Shown here one piece after another: positions 8,708-15,291 of a DNA stretch of 64,000 nt. Position 1 is the first letter of the stretch; each line of letters opens with the position of its first letter. The notes under the pieces were generated by a model. That model did not search any database and was not told where the DNA came from. It saw nothing but the letters and a program-made list of their open reading frames with translations. Both the position numbers and the translations under genes were made by a program. The DNA lies in the NCBI RefSeq assembly GCF_050916235.1, contig NZ_CP104854.1, forward strand, positions 1,736,001-1,800,000. Direction: 5' to 3'. The DNA comes from Maridesulfovibrio sp050916235 (GTDB lineage Bacteria > Desulfobacterota > Desulfovibrionia > Desulfovibrionales > Desulfovibrionaceae).

Positions 8708-8834
8708 TTGATGCGCGTTGCGTATTTGGCGATTTGATTTCGCCTCCGGCGGCCAAAGGGGATAATGCATCTCTGCTCTCCATATCCGTAAGACTCGAAG
8801 CGGAGCTTCTCGTCTAACGGATAGTGGGCCTTTG
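8708..8834. repeat. 127-bp intergenic repeat, copy B
   Basis: Reverse complement of copy A (2698-2824) with only scattered differences. It begins TTGATGCGCGTTGCG, contains CGCCTCCGGCGGCCAAAGG and ends GTGGGCCTTTGG. It starts about 30 bases after ligase 2. Together the two copies enclose the TPR gene and both regulator-ligase pairs as an inverted repeat 6.1 kb apart. Confidence 0.85.
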
Positions 8835-9036
8835 GAATCCCTATCAGTTAAAAATATTAGCTGATGAAATATACGGGGTAGCATCGTCCCTTCATACATT
8901 CTGCCAAGTTGCACTAAATAAAGGCCTCAATATCTTAAAGATATTGAGGCCTTCCTGTTATCAACAATCTGGAAAGACTCTTCAAAACCATATTAAATTT
9001 TTTTCCGCTCTGGCTGCCGAAGACATAAAAAAACCG
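8835..9036. other. Gene-free stretch with palindrome
   Basis: The 421-bp gap between ligase 2 and the MerR gene (8676-9096) holds repeat copy B, the palindrome at 8921-8953 and the MerR-type promoter at 9037-9067. Apart from these, the AT-rich sequence here shows no convincing reading frame with a ribosome site. Confidence 0.5.
8921..8953. terminator. 16-bp perfect palindromic hairpin (left bracket of MerR module)
   Basis: AAGGCCTCAATATCTT (8921-8936), one A, AAGATATTGAGGCCTT (8938-8953). The stem is perfect, with almost no loop. No long T-run follows on either strand. It shares the AATATCTT/AAGATATT core and the AAGGCC/GGCCTT ends with the palindrome at 10768-10799. Confidence 0.65.
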
Positions 9037-9067
9037 TTGACCTGTCTATAACTTTATAGTGCAGATT
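9037..9067 (+). promoter_or_regulatory. Candidate MerR-type promoter/operator
   Basis: TTGACC (9037-9042) is followed by a 19-base spacer and CAGATT (9062-9067), the long spacing typical of MerR-controlled promoters. The spacer contains an exact dyad CTATAA-CT-TTATAG (9046-9059), the expected operator position. The regulator gene starts 30 bases downstream, which suggests autoregulation (inference). The -10 match is weak. Confidence 0.4.
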
Positions 9068-9096
9068 GGATTCATCACATAGCTATGGAGTTGGTA

Positions 9097-10413
9097 ATGG
9101 TCAAACAAAAATCGTCTGGAATGACTGTAGGGAGGCTGGCCAAAAAATACGGTCTGTCACGCAGCACCCTGCTCTACTATGATTCCATCGGGCTGCTTTC
9201 TCCCTCAATGCACATGAAAGGGGACTACCGGTCCTACGGTGAAGAGGAAGAAAAACTGCTGGCGCAGATCTGCCACTACCGCAGGGCCGGAATTCCGCTC
9301 AAAGAGATCAAGGTGATCCTTGATTCTCCAGCCAGCGGAATAACCGGGGTGCTGGAAACACGGCTCAAGGAACTTAACGAAGAGATTGCTTCGCTCCATG
9401 CGCAGCGGGAGTTCATTTCGGGCATTTTAAAGAGCTCACCCGAAGTGAAGTCAGAGAAACTGGATAAAGCCGCGTGGGTCGAGGTTCTGCGCTCCTCAGG
9501 CTTCAGTGAGCAGGACATGGAGAACTGGCACAAAGCCTTCGAACGTTCCCATCCTGACAGGCACCAGCAGTTTCTGGAATATCTCCAGATACCTGACGAT
9601 GAAATCAGACTCATCCGTAAATGGTCATCAGGATCACAGCGGATCATCAAAGTAAAACCGATAAGTGAGAAATATATGGAATTGTTTTTGAACTTTTTCG
9701 ATGGGTTAAAAAAGCTCGGCCCAGGTAGCCCTGAAACCACCAAGAAAGCATTATCAATGGTCAGGGGACTGCCCGATAAGGCCAGAGTGCTGAATGTCGG
9801 TTGCGGGACAGGGATAGAGACCATCGCCCTGTGCGATGGAACCGGGCATACAATTACAGCCCTCGACAACCGCCCGGCCCTGCTGGATGCGCTGGATAAA
9901 AGTGCGGGCAAAGCCGGTTACTCAAATCGAATTACGCCCATTCTCGGTGACATGAACACTATGGACTTCAAAGAAGAGTCCTTTGACATGATCTGGAGTG
10001 AGGGAGCCATCTTCATCATGGGTTTTGAGAACGGGGTTTCACAATGGAAAAAGTTCATCAGACCGGGCGGCTATCTCTGCCTGAGCGAGCTTGCGTGGTT
10101 GAGTGATAACCAGTCAAAGGAAACAACCCAGTTCTTCCAGAACATTTACCCGGAGATGAAAAGTATTCGCGGCAACATCGACATCCTCGAAAAAGACGGT
10201 TTCGAAGTGACCGGATATTTCATTGAACCGGAATCAGACTGGTGGGATGTGTATTACGCTGAAATAGAGCGAAATCTTCCCAGGTACGCTGAGCAGAACA
10301 GCAACAGCCCGGAAATGAAACCCCTTGAAGACAATCTGCGACGCGAAATGGATATAATGCGTAAATTCCCGCATGAAGCAGGTTACGTATTCTATATCGC
10401 CCGCAAAAAATAA
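9097..10413 (+). CDS. MerR-family regulator fused to SAM-dependent methyltransferase
   Basis: 438 residues. Residues about 8-75 are a MerR winged helix (GRLAKKYGLSRSTLLYYDSI), followed by a coiled-coil helix (VLETRLKELNEEIASLHAQR). Residues about 127-177 are a tryptophan-rich linker domain (ending IRKWS) that recurs as a separate protein at 10506. From about residue 231 there is a class I methyltransferase domain with motif I VLNVGCGTGIETIAL. So one protein may sense, bind DNA and methylate a small molecule. Chosen start ATG 9097 has GGAG six bases upstream; the ATG at 9085 overlaps that site. A MerR-type promoter lies upstream. Substrate and target genes are unknown. Confidence 0.85.
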   Translation: MVKQKSSGMTVGRLAKKYGLSRSTLLYYDSIGLLSPSMHMKGDYRSYGEEEEKLLAQICHYRRAGIPLKEIKVILDSPASGITGVLETRLKELNEEIASLHAQREFISGILKSSPEVKSEKLDKAAWVEVLRSSGFSEQDMENWHKAFERSHPDRHQQFLEYLQIPDDEIRLIRKWSSGSQRIIKVKPISEKYMELFLNFFDGLKKLGPGSPETTKKALSMVRGLPDKARVLNVGCGTGIETIALCDGTGHTITALDNRPALLDALDKSAGKAGYSNRITPILGDMNTMDFKEESFDMIWSEGAIFIMGFENGVSQWKKFIRPGGYLCLSELAWLSDNQSKETTQFFQNIYPEMKSIRGNIDILEKDGFEVTGYFIEPESDWWDVYYAEIERNLPRYAEQNSNSPEMKPLEDNLRREMDIMRKFPHEAGYVFYIARKK

Positions 10414-10505
10414 ACCCCAACGAACAGCCACAAGCAATCTGCAGATATGACATAAACCGCCTCCGTGCAGGCCACACGGATGCATACAAAAACAGGAGAC
10501 AAACC

Positions 10506-10679
10506 ATGGACAAGGAAAAGTGGACTGAAATATTCAGGGAAGCCGGATTCAGCGATGAAGACATGCACAACTGGCACAAGGCATTTGAAAAGCTTTATCC
10601 GGAAATGCATCAGGCCTTTCTGGAACATATCCGGGTAGGACAGGACGAGATCGCAAAAATCCGCGAGTGGTCGAAGTAA
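10506..10679 (+). CDS. 57-residue protein copying the linker domain of the upstream MerR-methyltransferase
   Basis: The ATG has GGAG seven bases upstream and the frame closes at TAA, giving 57 residues. Aligned by hand with residues 127-177 of the protein at 9097, 28 of 51 positions are identical, including GFS, DM-NWHKAFE, H-Q-FLE and DEI--IR-WS. It has no catalytic or HTH part. It probably forms the same helical mini-domain and might pair with, or compete with, the linker of the larger protein (inference). It is only 92 bases downstream and likely co-transcribed. No named family is recalled with certainty. Confidence 0.8.
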   Translation: MDKEKWTEIFREAGFSDEDMHNWHKAFEKLYPEMHQAFLEHIRVGQDEIAKIREWSK

Positions 10680-10767
10680 AAAACCCGTTTCATCCGGAGT
10701 AATTATTCAAAACAATTATCTCCCGGTTTTAGACAGGGCATTTGACAGCCAGCTTATCAACAACAAA

Positions 10768-10799
10768 AAGGCCGTAATATCTTAAGATATTACGGCCTT
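10768..10799. terminator. 32-bp perfect palindrome, bidirectional terminator (right bracket of MerR module)
   Basis: AAGGCCGTAATATCTT (10768-10783) is followed directly by its exact complement (10784-10799). On the minus strand it is followed by TTTGTTG, so it can end the DUF47 transcript; on the plus strand it lies 88 bases after the 57-residue gene. Its core equals that of the palindrome at 8921-8953. Confidence 0.65.
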
Positions 10800-10925
10800 A
10801 ATTCACACATGGACAATCAGCCACAACATACGGCAAAGCCCCGCCGAAAATGATTGGGAGAATCCGGAGAACCATTTTAAAAGGGTTCTCTGGCCCTCAG
10901 AAAGCTTGGCGGGAGCCCCGACTTT

Positions 10926-11603
10926 CTAGCGGGCAATCATGGCACGCAGGATATCGGCGCAGCCTTCGGTCTGGTGAGCCATTTCATTCAGACAGGCTAC
11001 AAAATGCATAAGCTGGTAGATGTCCTTGAAATCCATATCGGAATTATAGATACGGTTGGTCAGATCCTTGCGCAATACCACGGCACGGGCATAGTGCTTG
11101 CGGACCTTGCGGACCTTGTTCTTGCAGCTTTCGCGGTCAATGGACTTACCATCAATAAGCTCAATGGTTGCCTTGAGGGCGGGGCCGAGGCTTGATGTGG
11201 TATCGTTGACCTCGGAAAGCAGCAGGATCAAATCCTTCTGATATTCAGCAGGGATTGCGACCTTGCGCATTGCCAGCCAGTGCAGTGCTTCCTGAGCATT
11301 GTCCAGAACGTTGTCCTGACTGCGGGTGTAGTTGAAGAACAGGGTCTTATCCACAGACATGAACATGGAATGCGGAAGATGGTTGCGGATGGAACGCTTG
11401 ATCTTATCCGCCTGAGCCTCGACGGTATCAATCTGCTGGATAAGTTCATCGAAATCACGGCAGGTATCGTTACCGGCAACATAGCACTCAACGGAATCGT
11501 TGATGACATGAATGCATTCGGCAATCTTGTCGTAATGTTTTACCAGCCCTTCCATGGGGTTCTTGTTGACGATGAGGCCTAAGAAAGGAAGACGAAAGTT
11601 CAT
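10926..11603 (-). CDS. DUF47 (PhoU-like) phosphate transport accessory protein
   Basis: 225 residues, all-helical, of the DUF47/TIGR00153 family, which is related to PhoU and usually encoded with PiT permeases. Typical features are the N-terminal MNFRLPFLG and the helix patterns of the PhoU-like four-helix bundle (VEAQADKIKRSIRNHL ... DNVLDNAQEALHWLAMR). It is thought to modulate the permease. The start has AAGGAG six bases upstream. It is the last gene of a minus-strand operon: histidine kinase, permease, DUF47, with a 19-base gap after the permease. Ends before the palindromic terminator at 10768. Confidence 0.88.
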   Translation of the reverse strand: MNFRLPFLGLIVNKNPMEGLVKHYDKIAECIHVINDSVECYVAGNDTCRDFDELIQQIDTVEAQADKIKRSIRNHLPHSMFMSVDKTLFFNYTRSQDNVLDNAQEALHWLAMRKVAIPAEYQKDLILLLSEVNDTTSSLGPALKATIELIDGKSIDRESCKNKVRKVRKHYARAVVLRKDLTNRIYNSDMDFKDIYQLMHFVACLNEMAHQTEGCADILRAMIAR

Positions 11604-11622
11604 AGTGCTCTCCTTGTTTTAT

Positions 11623-12858
11623 CTAGATGAAAGCCCATTTTAACAGGCTGAATATTGTTATGCTTGTTATCGCCGCAATGGGAACAGTCAGTACCCAGTA
11701 AAGGACGATCCGGCCAAGAATCTTGAAGTTTACCGCGGAAAAACCTCTGGCAAGCCCAACGCCAACGACCGCTCCCACCGCCGCATGGGTGGAGGAAACA
11801 GGAAGTCCGAGGTTGGATGCAGCCAGTACAGTTGAAGCGGCACCGAAGTCAACGGCAAACCCGCGGGTGTTGGTCAGAACCGTGATCTTCTCACCGACAG
11901 TACTCATAACCTTATGACCCATCAGGGCAATACCCACGGCGATTCCCAGTCCACCCATTACCAGCAATCCCATAGGAACATCCGCTTTGGCAAGCAGAAC
12001 ATGCTCCTTGGAGATCAGGTAGATAGCAGCAACCGGTCCGATGGCGTTTGCAACGTCGTTGGCGCCCTGAGAAAGAGCCACGTAACAGGATGTTCCCACC
12101 TGCAGGCGACGGAAGGTGGATTCTACAGCTTCCGCACCTTCTTCCGGGTCACCCACAAGTTTGTTTACAGCAAGACGTCCAGCGAACCACACAACCGCTG
12201 CAATTGCAAATCCGAGAGCCAGCGAGCCCAGGAAAGGAAGCTTGAGAGCCTTGCCCACCGGAGTCTTGTACAGGAAGGACAGGGAGATAAGCAGCACTGT
12301 CAGTCCCATCCAGATGGGGGCCCACTTCTTGGCCTGATGGATAAAGTCTTTTTTAAAGAGAATCGTTTTTCGTATGTGTGTAAAAATGGCATAGGCGATA
12401 ATGGCGGCAAAGAAAGGCGAGATGATCCAGGACATTACAATACCGACCATCTTCAGCCAGTTGACCACGTCAGGTCCTCCGGCCACAAGACCGAAACCGA
12501 GAATACTTCCGACAATGGAGTGGGTGGAAGAAACCGGCAACGCAGTCATGGTTGATATGAGTACCCATAGCCCGGCAGCAAGCAGTGCCGAGAACATGCC
12601 GACCATGATTATTTTCGGGTCAGCAATTGCCGCGGGGTTGATAATCCCCTTGCTCACGGTTGCCGTTACGTGGGAGCCCATGAAAACAGCTCCAACAAAG
12701 TTCAGCACACCTGCAATAAGCACGGCCTGTCTGACGGTGATGGCTTTGGCGCCGACTGCAGAAGCCATGGAGTTGGCCACGTCGTTAGCTCCAAGGTTGA
12801 ATGCCATCATGAACCCTGCAAACAGGGACATGTAAAAAAACAGATCATAGATATCCAT
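11623..12858 (-). CDS. pit: Inorganic phosphate transporter, PiT family
   Basis: 411 residues, about ten membrane segments. The family signature GANDVAN occurs twice, once in each half (FNLGANDVANSMASAVG and SQGANDVANAIGPVAA), and SSTHS/SSTHAAVG segments are repeated in the same way, as expected for the inverted-repeat PiT fold. It takes up phosphate, probably as a metal-phosphate complex driven by a cation gradient. GGGG lies about 10 bases before the ATG. Its partners are the downstream DUF47 protein and the upstream sensor kinase (46-base gap), which makes phosphate-controlled expression likely. Confidence 0.93.
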   Translation of the reverse strand: MDIYDLFFYMSLFAGFMMAFNLGANDVANSMASAVGAKAITVRQAVLIAGVLNFVGAVFMGSHVTATVSKGIINPAAIADPKIIMVGMFSALLAAGLWVLISTMTALPVSSTHSIVGSILGFGLVAGGPDVVNWLKMVGIVMSWIISPFFAAIIAYAIFTHIRKTILFKKDFIHQAKKWAPIWMGLTVLLISLSFLYKTPVGKALKLPFLGSLALGFAIAAVVWFAGRLAVNKLVGDPEEGAEAVESTFRRLQVGTSCYVALSQGANDVANAIGPVAAIYLISKEHVLLAKADVPMGLLVMGGLGIAVGIALMGHKVMSTVGEKITVLTNTRGFAVDFGAASTVLAASNLGLPVSSTHAAVGAVVGVGLARGFSAVNFKILGRIVLYWVLTVPIAAITSITIFSLLKWAFI

Positions 12859-12904
12859 AAGAGATAATCCCCTTGTTGAGAACCAGGTGATGATTCACGG
12901 CCTT

Positions 12905-14680
12905 TCAGCCGTCCGTCACCGGAAGCTTCACACAGAATGAAGAACCGGTTCCTGTTTTCGCGTCAACCGGGCTTTCCACCCAGATGTCGCCGTTGAAGTT
13001 TCGCACAAGGCTGCGACAGAGAGCCAGTCCCAGTCCGGAACTACCGCCCCCCACAGCATTTTCATCCAGTTTTACAAATCTTTCGAAAATCCGCTCCCTG
13101 TCTTCGGGGGCGATTCCCGGCCCTTCGTCGGTTACCCGGCTCACGACATACCCGTCATCAATTTCAGCTTCAACCCGTATCAGGCTGTTCTCCGGGGCGT
13201 ACTTGACGCCGTTTTCAATCAGGTTGTCAAAGATCTGCACCAGCCCCTCATCCGTGCCGGAAACCTGAACGTCAGGGATATCTCCGGACTCAATGCGGAT
13301 ATTCCTTTTCTTCGCGGCAGGAACAAGGTTGGTTACGCTGTGCCGGATGCATCCGGACAGATCCGTTGGGCTGGTACGCAGTTTCTTGCCGGAGTATTCA
13401 CTGCGGGTCAGGGCAAACATGCTGGTAATGACCTTGGACATGTGGTTTGCATTGTCCAGGATCGTTCCGAGAAATTTTGCAAGAATGGCTTTATCTTCCG
13501 GAGGATTGTCGATCAGGGTTTCGGAATACCCCTTGATGCTGGTAAGCGGGGTGCGCAGCTGGTGGGATGCATTGGATACGAAATCCCGGAGAATGCGTTC
13601 TATCCGGCGGACCTCGCTTATGTCGTGGAAGACAAGGATCAGTTTTCTGCGGCTTTTGTAGTCTTCATAGGAACAGATGGTGACGTTCATGGAACGCCCG
13701 TCCTGCAGATCGATAATCAGGGAATCGGAAACGGCCTCATTGTCCGGACGGAGAATGCGGTCCACGCTGTCCTGAATCTCATGTCTGGTCAGGACCTCCA
13801 GCGGCATGCGGCCGATCATATCGCGGGTCTGGGGGGCGATTTCAAGCATGGACTTGTTTACAGACTCAATCCGCCCCTTGGGATCAAGAACCATGATGCC
13901 TTCCTTCATGTTCTCGAACATGGCATCAAGCTGGTTTCTCTGGTCCTCTATTATGCGGATATGTCCCTGAATCTTCCGGGCCATGGTGTTGATGGAATCC
14001 GCCATACCCTGAAATTCGCCACCGGGAATAACCCTGATCCGTTTGCCGTAATCGCCCTCGCCGATAGCCGCTGCAGTGTCAGAAACTTCCTTGACCGCGG
14101 CATTGGTACGCCCTCCGATAAACTTGAGGGTAATGGCGGCCCCTCCGGCTATGACCAGAAGCAGGATGGTGAAATGCAGCTTAATGCGCTCCAGCCGCTC
14201 CCCTATAACCGAGTACGGCATGGCAAGCCGGATGAATTCTCCATCCTTGTCCATGGTCTGGGCCACATAAAGCATCCGTGTTTTAAGCGTTTTGCTGTAC
14301 CGGATATTCTTGCCGACACCGGAAGCTTCAGCCGCGATAACTTCAGGACGGCTGGAATGATCATCAAGTTCGGGCAGGCGGCTGGCACTTACACTGGAAT
14401 CGGCCAGAACCTGCCCGTTTCGAATGTAGGTGATCCTGATTTCAAGGTTCTGCCCCAGCTCGGTTATTTCTTTCTGAAATGATGACGTCCCCGGCACTTC
14501 CGGGCTGTGGCTGACCTTCCAGCGCACGAATTTCAGGAGCCGGGTAGTATTCTGTCGGCTGGACGAAGTCAGTTCCTCCGAAACGGTCTCGTAATAAAAC
14601 CAGAAAGTAAGCATCAGGGCGCAGAGCATAACTGCCCAGCCCCAAAGCAATATTTTCATATGTAGAGATTTGTTCGGCAA
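12905..14680 (-). CDS. PhoR-like sensor histidine kinase
   Basis: 591 residues. Membrane segment at residues about 9-28, periplasmic sensor part, second membrane segment at about 178-196, HAMP, PAS (QLDAMFENMKEGIMVLDPKG), HisKA with the phosphorylated His in SNASHQLRTPLTSIKGY, and an HATPase domain (DNLIENGVKYAP, DEGPGIAPEDRERIFERF, SSGLGLALCRSLV). It resembles PhoR. The start is TTG 14680, chosen because GGAGGAG stands five bases upstream; the ATG at 14659 has no such site. No response regulator is encoded nearby, so the partner is elsewhere. Position in front of pit and DUF47 suggests a phosphate response. Confidence 0.9.
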   Translation of the reverse strand: MPNKSLHMKILLWGWAVMLCALMLTFWFYYETVSEELTSSSRQNTTRLLKFVRWKVSHSPEVPGTSSFQKEITELGQNLEIRITYIRNGQVLADSSVSASRLPELDDHSSRPEVIAAEASGVGKNIRYSKTLKTRMLYVAQTMDKDGEFIRLAMPYSVIGERLERIKLHFTILLLVIAGGAAITLKFIGGRTNAAVKEVSDTAAAIGEGDYGKRIRVIPGGEFQGMADSINTMARKIQGHIRIIEDQRNQLDAMFENMKEGIMVLDPKGRIESVNKSMLEIAPQTRDMIGRMPLEVLTRHEIQDSVDRILRPDNEAVSDSLIIDLQDGRSMNVTICSYEDYKSRRKLILVFHDISEVRRIERILRDFVSNASHQLRTPLTSIKGYSETLIDNPPEDKAILAKFLGTILDNANHMSKVITSMFALTRSEYSGKKLRTSPTDLSGCIRHSVTNLVPAAKKRNIRIESGDIPDVQVSGTDEGLVQIFDNLIENGVKYAPENSLIRVEAEIDDGYVVSRVTDEGPGIAPEDRERIFERFVKLDENAVGGGSSGLGLALCRSLVRNFNGDIWVESPVDAKTGTGSSFCVKLPVTDG

Positions 14681-14851
14681 AAGAACTCCTCCACCGGAGT
14701 ATTGTTACAAAAAGCGCCGGAATTCCCTGTTCCCGTCACAGACGAGTAACAAGCATGTAATTTTTCTTAGGTCAAGTTTTGTTACGACGACTAAAGAACG
14801 AACCAAAAAACCATAATAACAAACACTTACACACCTTAAGGCGTGTTTACC

Positions 14852-14884
14852 CCACCGGACAACATTGTTACAATACAGTGACAA
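14852..14884 (-). promoter_or_regulatory. Candidate Pho-box-like array of three 11-bp direct repeats
   Basis: Read on the minus strand: TTGTCACTGTA, TTGTAACAATG and TTGTCCGGTGG follow each other without gap, so TTGT recurs every 11 bases. PhoB boxes are 11-bp direct repeats built on CTGTCA, so the first unit fits best. The array lies about 170 bases upstream of the kinase-permease-DUF47 operon. In the remaining gap (14681-15034) I see scattered GTTAC/GTAAC words but no gene. Confidence 0.45.
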
Positions 14885-15034
14885 TTTCATTTTGTCAGCA
14901 GAACAACCTCTGGGCAGGGACAAAAATGCGTCTTATCAGTATGTAAGAGCTCAAAACCAAGGTTGAGGTAAACAATCTTTTGGGATATTGAAGCAAAAAA
15001 CTAAGGCAATGTGAATGGAAGGATTATTCGATTT

Positions 15035-15277
15035 ATGTCTGAAAAAATTGACAAAGCAATTCAAAATCTTGTTTTAAACGGACCGGTTCCGCTGGAAGAA
15101 CTGGCCAGACAACTGGGCAAAACCCCGAAGACCCTTATGCGCGAAGTAGATCCTGAAGACAAAAAGGCCAAACTTGGTGCGGAAACACTTGTGGAAATAA
15201 TGAGAATCACCGGCGGTGTTGAGCCTTTGCGGCTCATGGCCGAAGAGCTGGACTATTCAATTGAGTCCATTGACTAA
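15035..15277 (+). CDS. Small phage CII (CP76)-like regulatory protein
   Basis: 80 residues. The LARQLGKTPKTLMREVDPED pattern followed by LGAETLVEIMRITGGVEPLRLMAEELDY resembles the phage regulatory CII/CP76 family, in which a short HTH is followed by a helix that asks whether to use a lysogeny promoter. No other phage genes are nearby, so it may be a domesticated regulator. I chose ATG 15035, with GGAAGGA twelve bases upstream; a GTG at 15011 would add eight residues. It is transcribed toward the exported TPR protein and ends 14 bases from that gene's stop. Confidence 0.65.
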   Translation: MSEKIDKAIQNLVLNGPVPLEELARQLGKTPKTLMREVDPEDKKAKLGAETLVEIMRITGGVEPLRLMAEELDYSIESID

Positions 15278-15291
15278 ACACGTCCTGAACT

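Noticed and set aside
2698..8834. Composite transposon
   Set aside because: The inverted repeats contain no transposase and no target duplication was seen; called a dispersed repeat instead.
13340..14482. 380-residue open frame on the plus strand
   Set aside because: Antisense to the PhoR-like kinase, which has all kinase motifs; the reverse frame has none.
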